Shown: piece by piece, positions 16,327-23,716 of the stretch
Position numbering within the stretch: the stretch's first letter is position 1
Layout of the letters: each line of letters begins with the position of its first letter
Assembly (NCBI GenBank): GCA_002490425.1
Contig: DKTZ01000013.1
Span: forward strand, 11,518-62,308
Length of the DNA: 50,791 nucleotides
Source: Ruminococcaceae bacterium UBA7217
GTDB lineage: Bacteria; Bacillota; Clostridia; Oscillospirales; Acutalibacteraceae
Reading direction: 5' to 3'
The notes under the pieces: model-generated
The model's input: only the letters and a program-made list of their open reading frames with translations
Told to the model about the DNA's origin: nothing
Databases searched by the model: none
Made by a program: the position numbers and the translations under genes

Positions 16327-17424
16327 TTATTTAATATTAAATGTAAATTTTTTACTGTAGTTTTCTCTGTGATAATAATGTACCTCTCCGGTGGTCTGGT
16401 TAAAAACAGCGCTCCATTCGGTAGATTTATAATCGTCAAAATTTTTCCTGCCGACACTGCTCAGTGCATTACGCACGTCCTCCATATTCATAGTTTTCTT
16501 TTCGTTCAGTGTCTTCATTAAAATATTATACCGCTCCTGAGATTGCTTTGTGCCTAATCCCTGCTTTTCTCCTGCTGCAAAATAGGAATTTGTAACAACG
16601 GGCGTTTCGGTAACAATCATTTCATTGTTCACATATTCAATTGCAACGCTGTTTCCGTAACGGTCGGCAACAGCGAAATGGAGCATATACCCCATAGACG
16701 AATGCATATCGTACTGCCCAAGCAATGAAACGGCTTCGTCAACGGTTGCCGCTTTATTGAGCAGTAGGCGGATGGCTGTTGTAGCTGTAATGTCGGGTTT
16801 ATCGGTATTTTGTGAAATTATGTCTTTATCCCAAAGCATATTTACGGAAACGGCAAGACCTTTTTCGTTCATACCGTCTAAGGGCGCATAAAGGCAGATA
16901 ACCGCCTGTGCGCTGTCGGACAGCGAGGAAAACGGCTTTCCGTTTATACTGATAAAATCTGTGTTGACGGTAGATATTGAGGCGTATTCGTTTTTGGGAA
17001 CATTATGCATAATCATAGCGTTACATGGCTCCCAGTCAAAATTTCTGCCGAAAATTGCATTTCCGTTTTCGTCTTTTACTGAAATTGTACTGCACCCAAA
17101 ATCCATTTTACCGAAAGAAATTCCGTCTGCGCCCGAAAGAACCTTTTCTGTCAGATAGGTAATAACTTCTGCATCTGAAGATGCGCCCCCATTTGACAGA
17201 AATTCGTCAAAGCCGCAGTCACCCTCATATTTTAATGCGGACAGACCGTCTGCCAGCTGTGTAACCTTGAAAGAGAGTGATTTTTCAGTAACATTTGATT
17301 CAGTATTACTGTTTGGAACAGATGTATTTTTTTTGTCCGATTGGTCACTTGATTTACTGCAATTGGCGAAAATTAAGGCTGAGATAAGCAATAAAACTGA
17401 GCACAGTATGCATTTCCTTTTCAT
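16327..17424 (-). CDS. Choloylglycine hydrolase/penicillin acylase-like lipoprotein
   Basis: A 365-residue exported protein. The signal peptide has a lipobox ending in ANC (Cys22), so it is a predicted lipoprotein. From residue 100 the protein follows the Ntn-hydrolase family of linear C-N amide hydrolases (penicillin V acylase, bile salt hydrolase and acyltransferase-like proteins): GCSTISVKDENG gives a likely nucleophile Cys111 after FG, and GRNFDW, LDGMNEKGLAVS and NSVAIEYV are conserved segments. In classical enzymes the nucleophile becomes the N-terminus after processing, but here it is far inside, so either cleavage occurs or it acts like the related C45-type proteins. The substrate is unknown; bile salts or acylated peptides are possible. 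RBS AAGGAG. Confidence 0.8.
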   Translation of the reverse strand: MKRKCILCSVLLLISALIFANCSKSSDQSDKKNTSVPNSNTESNVTEKSLSFKVTQLADGLSALKYEGDCGFDEFLSNGGASSDAEVITYLTEKVLSGADGISFGKMDFGCSTISVKDENGNAIFGRNFDWEPCNAMIMHNVPKNEYASISTVNTDFISINGKPFSSLSDSAQAVICLYAPLDGMNEKGLAVSVNMLWDKDIISQNTDKPDITATTAIRLLLNKAATVDEAVSLLGQYDMHSSMGYMLHFAVADRYGNSVAIEYVNNEMIVTETPVVTNSYFAAGEKQGLGTKQSQERYNILMKTLNEKKTMNMEDVRNALSSVGRKNFDDYKSTEWSAVFNQTTGEVHYYHRENYSKKFTFNIK

Positions 17425-17560
17425 AGTTAAGCTCCTTCAGACACTTTTTGATTTCATATAATATAATTATATATTTTATCAAAGACTAAATCAAATTTCA
17501 AATATTTACTTAAGCTGAAAAGAGTCTAACTGTTTTCTTAACGCTCAGACCCTCTCCGGG

Positions 17561-17626
17561 TTCAAGTCCGCAAAATTTACTTATACAAAAAAATCAGCAA
17601 CACCAAATGGTATCACTGATTTTTGG
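17561..17626. repeat. Duplicated tRNA-flank block, copy 1
   Basis: This block (T-arm-like TTCAAGTCC, an A-rich spacer, then the hairpin ATCAG...CTGAT) recurs at 18329-18397 next to tRNA-Leu with only a few differences. Upstream, CCTCTCCGGG resembles a tRNA T-stem but does not pair well, so it is a relic at most. The hairpin followed by T residues would terminate transcription from either side. Confidence 0.6.
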
Positions 17627-17682
17627 CTGTAAAGTACGCAAAAAATGTTTTTTCAATTTATAAAATATTAACCAATGGGAGT

Positions 17683-18031
17683 TCATTTGATTTCTTTTGC
17701 AGTATTCAGAGAAGCAATGAGCATACGCTTGATTTTCTCTGCCAGTAAAAGCAAGCTGTCAAAATCATAATCTATCAATTTTGTTCTTTTTAGTAAAGTG
17801 AGCCAATAAATACTTTCACCGGTTTCTTTAAGAGAAATATGAAGTTTAGATATAAAGTCCGCCTTGCTGTTGCCGTAAACTGCTTCGTTTATGTTTGCAC
17901 CGATGCTTGTAGCAGAACGAAGCAATTGCTTTGCAATCGTTGTATCTTTTTTTGGATTTAGAAAAAACTTCATAAAACAAAACTATTTGAGTTGAAAAAT
18001 CAAGAGATTTATCAAGTAATGGGCTGTTCAT
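17683..18031 (-). pseudogene. Four-helix-bundle protein (23S rRNA IVS type), frameshifted in an A7 run
   Basis: The two frames join to one four-helix-bundle protein. The first starts at ATG 18031 (MNSPLLDKSLDFSTQIVLFY, RBS GAGGTGAT) and reads to SKSKK. The rest (DTTIAKQLLRSATSIGANIN... to residue ~115) is in the next frame. The family signature QLLRSATSIGANINEA is plain. The frames part inside a run of seven A (T7 at 17947-17953 on the plus strand); removing one A restores the reading. The protein family is often encoded in 23S rRNA intervening sequences, though no rRNA is here. This could be a mutation, an assembly error, or slippage. Alternative: the second frame alone (96 codons from ATG 17973) is too short for the first helix. 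Confidence 0.78.
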
Positions 18032-18228
18032 TGGTATCACCTCTTTACAAATTGTATCATAAATCATTTTTATTATCAATGCTTTGCTAAGCAAAGCCAC
18101 CGATTCTCTGATCTTTTCTCTCTAATCTTTTATCTGGAAACAGCAATATAGAGAAGAGAGAAAAACGAGAAGAGAAAAGTGAAAAGAACAAAAAGAAGCG
18201 ACAACCTCCTATCGGAAATTGCCGTTTC
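18032..18228. other. Intergenic, purine-rich stretch
   Basis: Between the four-helix-bundle gene and the tRNA-like repeats. A pyrimidine-rich part (18112-18131) and a purine-rich part (18153-18200, AGAGAAGAGAGAAAAACGAG) form an imperfect inverted repeat. No coding gene with a ribosome site is seen. Confidence 0.35.
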
Positions 18229-18254
18229 TTTTTGGTGCGAGAGACGGGACTTGA
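18229..18254 (-). repeat. 26-bp direct repeat copying the 3' end of tRNA-Leu
   Basis: Identical over 26 bases to 18391-18416, which is the 3' end of tRNA-Leu (T-arm strand, acceptor and CCA) plus five bases downstream. It is followed by a palindromic segment that does not continue the tRNA. This is the type of duplication left when an element integrates at a tRNA 3' end. Confidence 0.7.
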
Positions 18255-18338
18255 CTCGCGCGCCTGCGGGCGCTTGGTCGCTCGCGGTCACAACAGTCCA
18301 CCGGACTGTTGCTCTGTACCGCTCGTCCTTCAAGTCCC
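18246..18338. repeat. Palindromic element beside the tRNA-Leu copy
   Basis: The outer stem GGGACTTGA (18246-18254) pairs with TCAAGTCCC (18330-18338). Inside are GCGCGCCTGCGGGCGC and ACAGTCC-ACC-GGACTGT hairpins. The second is shared in style with the GTGTCC-ACC-GGACAC hairpins of the repeats at 34.5 and 37.4 kb. Confidence 0.55.
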
Positions 18339-18397
18339 AAAAAATTTCTTAAACAATAAAAAAATCAGCAACACCAAACGGTATCACTGATTTTTGG
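18329..18397. repeat. Duplicated tRNA-flank block, copy 2 (includes the tRNA terminator)
   Basis: Copy of 17561-17626. The hairpin ATCAG...CTGATTTTT lies directly beyond the 3' end of tRNA-Leu and serves as its terminator. Confidence 0.6.
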
Positions 18398-18479
18398 TGC
18401 GAGAGACGGGACTTGAACCCGTACGGGATTACCACACGCCCCTCAAACGTGCGCGTCTGCCGATTCCGCCACTCTCGCA
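18395..18479 (-). tRNA. tRNA-Leu (anticodon GAG)
   Basis: The minus strand reads a complete 85-base tRNA including encoded CCA. The acceptor stem TGCGAGA pairs with TCTCGCA, the D-arm is GCGGAATCGGCAGACGC, the anticodon loop is TTGAGGG (anticodon GAG, complement at 18442-18444), a long variable arm follows as expected for a class II tRNA, and the T-arm is ACGGGTTCAAGTCCCGT. It reads CUC/CUU codons. The variable arm and loop fit leucine rather than serine. A second copy of its 3' end sits downstream, suggesting use as an integration site. Confidence 0.96.
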
Positions 18480-18619
18480 AATATGATGCCGTTCCTTAAC
18501 GGCAACAAAAATTATATCAAAACTCGCTCTCGGTGTCAAGACTTTTTTTAAAAAAATTTATGATATTGTATCTTAAACAAGTAAAAACTGCAAATACTTT
18601 AAAACAAACAAATATTTTT

Positions 18620-18632
18620 ATCGTATTACGAT
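18620..18632. promoter_or_regulatory. Palindromic operator candidate
   Basis: ATCGTA-T-TACGAT is a perfect 6-bp dyad located 9 bases before the -35 box of the DUF2975/XRE pair, a plausible binding site for the small XRE regulator. Confidence 0.4.
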
Positions 18633-18641
18633 AATTTTTTC

Positions 18642-18670
18642 TTGACATACGAGAAACAAAAGTATATACT
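18642..18670 (+). promoter_or_regulatory. Promoter of the DUF2975-XRE pair
   Basis: TTGACA (18642-18647) and TATACT (18665-18670) are separated by 17 bases, with AAAGGAG before the ATG at 18702. A near-consensus sigma-A promoter. Confidence 0.75.
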
Positions 18671-18701
18671 GTAATCAAATAACAGTCAAAGGAGCATATT
18701 T

Positions 18702-19181
18702 ATGAAACAAAAAACTTTATCAAATTGGCTTAAGGCAATAATTGTCGGTGCATTGGTTGCAGGAACTGTCATTTATGCTTGGATAATTCCTCTTCTCGGT
18801 CGGGAGCTTGTTTCCATGTATCCTGAATTTGCAAAATGCTACATTCCGTGGCTTACATTTTTGATTATAAGCGGTATTCCGTGCTACGCCGCATTGGTTT
18901 TTTCTTGGAAGATTGCCGCAAACATCGGCAAAGACCAATCCTTTTCACTTGCAAACGCAAAGCTTTTGAAGGGAATATCTGTTCTTGCCGGGGCAGACAG
19001 CGCATTTGTTTTCGTTGGAAATTTCGCATTGCTTTTACTCAATATGAATCATCCAAGCATTATTTTAGCATCGCTTTTTGTGGTGCTTTTAGGAATTGCA
19101 ATCTCTGCCCTGGCGGCGGTTCTGTCACATTTGGTGCGCAAAGCGGCGGATTTGCAGGAGCAAAGCGATTTAACTATATAA
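18702..19181 (+). CDS. DUF2975 membrane protein
   Basis: A 159-residue protein with four membrane segments (about 12-32, 50-70, 95-118, 124-145), matching the DUF2975 family. Members are nearly always paired with a small XRE regulator, as here. The function is unknown; a sensor role for the regulator is plausible. The gene is preceded by AAAGGAG and a near-consensus promoter. Confidence 0.88.
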   Translation: MKQKTLSNWLKAIIVGALVAGTVIYAWIIPLLGRELVSMYPEFAKCYIPWLTFLIISGIPCYAALVFSWKIAANIGKDQSFSLANAKLLKGISVLAGADSAFVFVGNFALLLLNMNHPSIILASLFVVLLGIAISALAAVLSHLVRKAADLQEQSDLTI

Positions 19182-19202
19182 ATGTTTTGAAAAGGAGAAA
19201 AT

Positions 19203-19418
19203 ATGGGCGGCGAAATTATTTTTAATATTGATGTAATGCTCGCAAAGCGCAAAATGAGTGTTACCGAGCTTGCGGAACGGGTTGGCATTACTATTGCAAA
19301 CATTTCCGTGCTTAAAAACGGCAAAGCAAAGGCACTGAAGATTTCAACTCTTTTAAAGCTTTGCGAGGCGCTTGACTGCCAGCCGGGAGATATTCTTGAA
19401 TACAAAAAGAAAGATTGA
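19203..19418 (+). CDS. Small XRE-family transcriptional regulator (YozG-like)
   Basis: A 71-residue helix-turn-helix protein that is almost only the DNA-binding domain (MLAKRKMSVTELAERVGITI and LKLCEALDCQPGDILEY), the Cro/C1-type regulator usual beside DUF2975. It lies 21 bases after the membrane gene with AAAGGAG before its ATG, so the two are one operon. It may bind the dyad upstream of the promoter. Confidence 0.9.
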   Translation: MGGEIIFNIDVMLAKRKMSVTELAERVGITIANISVLKNGKAKALKISTLLKLCEALDCQPGDILEYKKKD

Positions 19419-19442
19419 TTATAAAATTATATGGCTATGCTG

Positions 19443-19472
19443 AAAGGACAGGCTTGTGAAAGCCTGTCCTTT
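19443..19472 (+). terminator. Terminator after the XRE gene
   Basis: Perfect 13-bp stem AAAGGACAGGCTT/AAGCCTGTCCTTT followed by a short T tract. Confidence 0.75.
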
Positions 19473-19499
19473 CTGTGTAACAGATGGTAACAGCACAAA

Positions 19500-19527
19500 T
19501 ACGGACAGGCATTAAAACCTGTCCGTA
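19500..19527 (-). terminator. Terminator after the GH3 gene
   Basis: Stem TACGGACAGG/CCTGTCCGTA downstream of the leftward glycosidase gene. It shares the GGACAGG core with the convergent terminator at 19443. Confidence 0.6.
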
Positions 19528-19548
19528 CAAGAATAGCGATAACACTTT

Positions 19549-22305
19549 TTATTTTTCGGGAATTTCTTCCTCTTCTTTTCTGCGCCTTACAGCAAACACC
19601 GTAACGCCCGTTATCAAAGCGACTGAAACAGCGCCTACCGCTACTGTCAGCGCCTTTTTACCGACAGACCCCCTGTTAATCAGTGCCGCTGTATTCGGTG
19701 AATTAGGGTCACCTGCATTATTCGGTTTATCGGGATTTTCCGTATTATTGCCGGAAGACGGCTTATGCGCATTTACAATCTCTTCATTTTCATATTTGAG
19801 GATTGCACCGCCCTTGTTGCCCGTTGTATCTGTGGGGTCAAAAGCCGCAGTCTGCATAACCATTCTGCAAAGCCCGTAAACGCTGTTCCGAAGCGCTCTG
19901 CCGAAGCCTACGGGGTCGTTTTCATAGGTCTTTTTAATATTTATCTGGAACTGAGTCTTTTGGGCAATGTACCAAAGAGATGTCAGGAGCGCATTGTTAC
20001 CCGCATAAATCGCAAGAACAGGGTCCATATATCCGTTGCCTGTAAAGTCCATATAAGCGTCGGTTACAATAAAGCCGTCATAGCCCCATTCCGTGCACAG
20101 TAAATCTGTAACAAGAGTTTTGTAACCGCTGCACCAATGTGCGCCGATACGGTTGTACGCTGTCATCATACCCTTTGCGTGACCCTCTTTAACGGCTATT
20201 TCAAAGGGGCAAAGATAAAGTTCACGCAGAGCCTGCTCAGAAAGCCATGTGAAAAGACCTTGTGCAAGCTTCATTGTTTCCTGCTCGTCGCAGACAAAAT
20301 GCTTAACAGTAGGAATAATGCCCTTGGACTGAACACCTCTGACTACTGCCGCCGCCATTTTGCCCGAAAGAAGCGGATCTTCTGAGAAATATTCAAAGTT
20401 TCTGCCGCCGCAGGGGTGACGGTGAAGGTTACAGCCGGGAGCATACCAAACGTGAACGCCAAGCTCTGCTGCCTGCTGACCCATAATTTCGCCGTATTCT
20501 TCGGTAAGACCGTCATTCCACGTTGCCGCAATGACAGTTTCTGCAGGGAAGCCGAGTCCTACATCCTTATAAACAAGTCCGCCCTTGCCCTTAACTGCGC
20601 CGGGGCCATCGTTGTCAACCGTTGCGGGAAGTCCCAAACGGTCCAGTCCAACTGTTTTATATCCGCTTCCGCAGATTATATCAATCATTTCCTGTAAAGT
20701 GAACTGGTCAAGGTAAGCATCCCAAAGAGATTCGTCGGCATAAACGTCTGCAAGCTTAATGACGCCTGATTCATAGGTTACGCCTGTTTTAGGAACCTCT
20801 CCCTCCACGGGGTCGGGTCTTACGTCACAGTTAAGCACCTCGTCGGGAGCAACAAAATTTGTGGGAGCAAGTGGCATTGTTTCCTCGCCGTTTCTTGAAA
20901 GGAGCGGAAAATCTCCTCTGATTTCGCCGAAGAGATTTTTAATCTCTTTGCCTGTTACATCGTCTGTTTTGTATGTTACTGTTGATGCAACATTACAGTT
21001 GCGAACATCTTCAAAATCACGACAAGAAGTGCCGATTTTTATTTCATAGTTGCCTTTTTCGAGAACATAAGCCTGTGCTTTTTCGGAGTAAGACGACATA
21101 TCTCTCTTGTCGAAGGAAACAGTAACTGTTTCGCTCTTACCGGGTGCGAGTTCGCCTGTTTTTGCATAGCCTGCAAGCTCTACAGCGCTCTTTTCAATTC
21201 CGCCCTTAGTATACGGAGCTGAGAAATAAACCTCTACAACATCCTTGCCGGCTCTGTCGCCCGTATTAGTAACCTTAACCTTTACGGTAATACTGTCGCC
21301 TGCATCCTTATAACCGACAGTTTCCCAATCAAAGGTTGTGTATGAAAGACCGTAGCCGAACGGGTACATTACCTTTTCGGGGGCAAAGGTTTCAAAATAT
21401 CTGTATCCGAGGTAAATATCCTCGGCATAGTTTACAAAGCTCTTTACCAATGCGTTACTGTATTTGAATGAGCCGAAGTTGGGTGTTGTGGGATAATCAT
21501 CTATTTTGTAAGCTATTGTATCGGGAAGCTTGCCTGACGGATTAACGTCACCCGAAATAATTTTGGCAACGGAATCAAGACCAACTTCGCCCGGAAGCCA
21601 TGTAAGAAGAACAGCCTTAATACTCGGATATTCGTTTATCCAATCCATCTCGTAAATATTGGAGCTGTTCATAATTACGATAACATTTTTAAACTCATAA
21701 CAAACCTTATCAAGCAACGCTCTTTCGTCGTCTGAAAGACGAATGTCATCTGCCGAAAGGTCAGACAACTCACTGCCTGCCTTACCGAAGGTAATTATTG
21801 CAGTGTCGGAATAGCTCTTTGCGCTGTCAAAAACACTTTGGTCGATATTTCCAACGGGAAGCTCGTCGATTGATGTGCCGAGAAGTCCTGCAATCATACT
21901 GATAAGCGGATTGTCGGCGCTTGACGAGGTTTTTTCTGCAATATAATTCTTATAAACATCGAAAACTGTGCTGTTGTACTCAATTCCGGCGTTAGTAAGA
22001 CCTGTAAAAAGGTCAACTGCCTCGCCTGTTTCAATGCTTCCGCTGCCGCCGCCGCCCAAATTAGGGTTGTAGGACGTGATGCCGAATACACTGACCTTTT
22101 TATTTGCAAGCGGTAAAAGGCTGTCTTTATTTTCAATAAGTACAGTGCCCTCAGCCTGAATCTGCTTTGCAATTCTTACCGACTCGGTTTTCGTGTCCAC
22201 TGCTATCATATCGGAAACAGCAAATGTTCCGACAGCGGCAGAAAACGCCAAAACAACGGCAAGAACAACAGAAACTATTTTTCTTGCGTTCTTTTTCATA
22301 AACAT
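19549..22305 (-). CDS. Cell-surface GH3 beta-glucosidase-like enzyme with inverted domains
   Basis: A 918-residue exported glycoside hydrolase family 3 protein. A signal peptide (1-30) is followed by the GH3 C-terminal domain first (about 45-320: GTVLIENKDSLLPL, LTWLPGEVG, YPFGYGLSYT), a fibronectin-III-like domain (about 338-430) and then the GH3 N-terminal barrel (about 530-830). Conserved K668-H669 (TVKHF) and the nucleophile D749 (GFIVTDAYMDF) are present. The inverted order is that of Ruminococcus albus and Butyrivibrio enzymes. The end has an Asn/Pro-rich spacer, SPNTAALI, a membrane helix and RRRKEEEE, so it is membrane-anchored; the sorting-like motif is not a true LPxTG. Substrate: beta-glucosides or xylosides; not decidable here. 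The start is ATG 22305 or 22299, behind GGAGG. Confidence 0.92.
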   Translation of the reverse strand: MFMKKNARKIVSVVLAVVLAFSAAVGTFAVSDMIAVDTKTESVRIAKQIQAEGTVLIENKDSLLPLANKKVSVFGITSYNPNLGGGGSGSIETGEAVDLFTGLTNAGIEYNSTVFDVYKNYIAEKTSSSADNPLISMIAGLLGTSIDELPVGNIDQSVFDSAKSYSDTAIITFGKAGSELSDLSADDIRLSDDERALLDKVCYEFKNVIVIMNSSNIYEMDWINEYPSIKAVLLTWLPGEVGLDSVAKIISGDVNPSGKLPDTIAYKIDDYPTTPNFGSFKYSNALVKSFVNYAEDIYLGYRYFETFAPEKVMYPFGYGLSYTTFDWETVGYKDAGDSITVKVKVTNTGDRAGKDVVEVYFSAPYTKGGIEKSAVELAGYAKTGELAPGKSETVTVSFDKRDMSSYSEKAQAYVLEKGNYEIKIGTSCRDFEDVRNCNVASTVTYKTDDVTGKEIKNLFGEIRGDFPLLSRNGEETMPLAPTNFVAPDEVLNCDVRPDPVEGEVPKTGVTYESGVIKLADVYADESLWDAYLDQFTLQEMIDIICGSGYKTVGLDRLGLPATVDNDGPGAVKGKGGLVYKDVGLGFPAETVIAATWNDGLTEEYGEIMGQQAAELGVHVWYAPGCNLHRHPCGGRNFEYFSEDPLLSGKMAAAVVRGVQSKGIIPTVKHFVCDEQETMKLAQGLFTWLSEQALRELYLCPFEIAVKEGHAKGMMTAYNRIGAHWCSGYKTLVTDLLCTEWGYDGFIVTDAYMDFTGNGYMDPVLAIYAGNNALLTSLWYIAQKTQFQINIKKTYENDPVGFGRALRNSVYGLCRMVMQTAAFDPTDTTGNKGGAILKYENEEIVNAHKPSSGNNTENPDKPNNAGDPNSPNTAALINRGSVGKKALTVAVGAVSVALITGVTVFAVRRRKEEEEIPEK

Positions 22306-22434
22306 AATCCTCCAAAATAAAATTATATTTTAGTTTAACATTTTCAGGCATTTTTGTAAATCGGCGAAACAGTCAAAAAAAGTGAGATATTTCCGTCAAA
22401 ATGCTGTTATATAGAATTCTTTTGCAGATTACAA

Positions 22435-22460
22435 AAAACGGGACGCCGAGTCGGCGTCCG
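22435..22460 (-). terminator. Terminator after the aminotransferase gene
   Basis: Stem GGACGCCGA/TCGGCGTCC followed on the minus strand by CGTTTTTTG. Confidence 0.75.
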
Positions 22461-22480
22461 ATACAAAATACTTTATTAAA

Positions 22481-23698
22481 TCAGTCCTGACGGTAAGAAG
22501 AGAGGAAATCGGCAATACTCTCTGTTGCCTCTTTGAGCACCTCAATACGTGGAAGATAAACTACACGGAAATGATCGGGATCTTTCCAGTTAAATCCACC
22601 GCCGTGGATAATAAGAATTTTTTTCTCACGGAGCAAATCAAGTGCAAACTGCTCGTCATTATGAATTTTGAATTTTTCCGTGTCAATTTTCGGAAAAATG
22701 TAAAACGCCGCCTTGGGTTTAACTGCAGTAATTCCGGGAATGTCATTGAGCGCTTTGTAAATATATTCTCTCTGCTCGTAAATTCTGCCGCCGGGAACAA
22801 TATATTTGTTTACGCTCTGATAGCCGCCCAAAGCCGTCTGCACAATCGACTGTGCAGGCACGTTTGAGCAAAGGCGCATATTGGAAAGCATATTAAGCCC
22901 CTCAATGTAATCCTTAGCAACGCTCTTGTCACCGCTGAGAACCATCCAGCCTATTCTGTAGCCTGCAATCATATGGGATTTTGAAAGTCCGCTGAACGTA
23001 ACGCAAAAAACGTCGGGAGCAAGGGACGCTATTGAAATATGCTCCTCGCCGTCCATTACAAGACGGTCATAGATTTCATCAGAGAAAATCATAATTCCGT
23101 TTTCTCTTGCAATCTGCACGATTTGCAATAAAAGTTCTTTCGGGTAAAGTGCACCTGTCGGGTTGTTGGGATTGATTATAACAATCGCCTTTGTTCTGTC
23201 GGTTATTTTGCTCTTGATGTCATCAATATCAGGATACCACTCGGCACTTTCATCACAAATATAGTGCACCGCCGTTCCGCCTGCAAGAGTAACACAGGCA
23301 GTCCAAAGCGGATAATCGGGAGAGGGTACGAGAACCTCGTCGCCGCTGTCAAGAAGTGCCGACATACTTAAATTTATAAGCTCGCTGACTCCGTTGCCCG
23401 TGTAAATATCGTTAACCGACACATTCGGTATATTTTTATTCTGCGCATATTGCATTATAGCTTTTCTCGCCGAAAACAGACCCTTAGCATCGGAATATCC
23501 CTCGCAATCGGTCAACTGACGCTGCATATCGTAAATTACCTCGTCGGGTGTACGAAAACCGAACGGAGCAGGATTGCCTATATTAAGCTTTAATACGTGC
23601 ATTCCCCTCGCTTCCATTCTTGCCGCCTCTTCAACAACAGGTCCTCTTACATCATAAAGCACATTGTCAAGTTTTGAAGATTTTTTAAATTCACGCAT
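22481..23698 (-). CDS. alaA: AlaA-type pyridoxal-phosphate aminotransferase
   Basis: A 405-residue class I aminotransferase. It has the substrate loop LNIGNPAPFGF, INPNNPTGALYPKE, SDEIYDRLVMDG and the Schiff-base lysine K240 in SGLSKSHMIAGYRIGWM; the last pattern and the N-terminus (KLDNVLYDVRGPVVEEAARME) fit alanine-synthesising AlaA (YfbQ) enzymes. It transfers an amino group, most likely glutamate plus pyruvate to alanine. Length is typical. It lies 18 bases after the permease gene on the same strand, so co-transcription is likely. Confidence 0.9.
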   Translation of the reverse strand: MREFKKSSKLDNVLYDVRGPVVEEAARMEARGMHVLKLNIGNPAPFGFRTPDEVIYDMQRQLTDCEGYSDAKGLFSARKAIMQYAQNKNIPNVSVNDIYTGNGVSELINLSMSALLDSGDEVLVPSPDYPLWTACVTLAGGTAVHYICDESAEWYPDIDDIKSKITDRTKAIVIINPNNPTGALYPKELLLQIVQIARENGIMIFSDEIYDRLVMDGEEHISIASLAPDVFCVTFSGLSKSHMIAGYRIGWMVLSGDKSVAKDYIEGLNMLSNMRLCSNVPAQSIVQTALGGYQSVNKYIVPGGRIYEQREYIYKALNDIPGITAVKPKAAFYIFPKIDTEKFKIHNDEQFALDLLREKKILIIHGGGFNWKDPDHFRVVYLPRIEVLKEATESIADFLSSYRQD

Positions 23699-23716
23699 AT
23701 ATATTTCCTTTCTAAG

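Noticed and set aside
17527..17570. tRNA-like segment (T-arm GGGTTCAAGTCC)
   Set aside because: No acceptor or anticodon stem can be formed; kept only as part of the duplicated flank.
18130..18333. 67-codon open frame next to the tRNA-like repeat
   Set aside because: It reads through the tRNA fragment and palindrome on the minus strand; no ribosome site.
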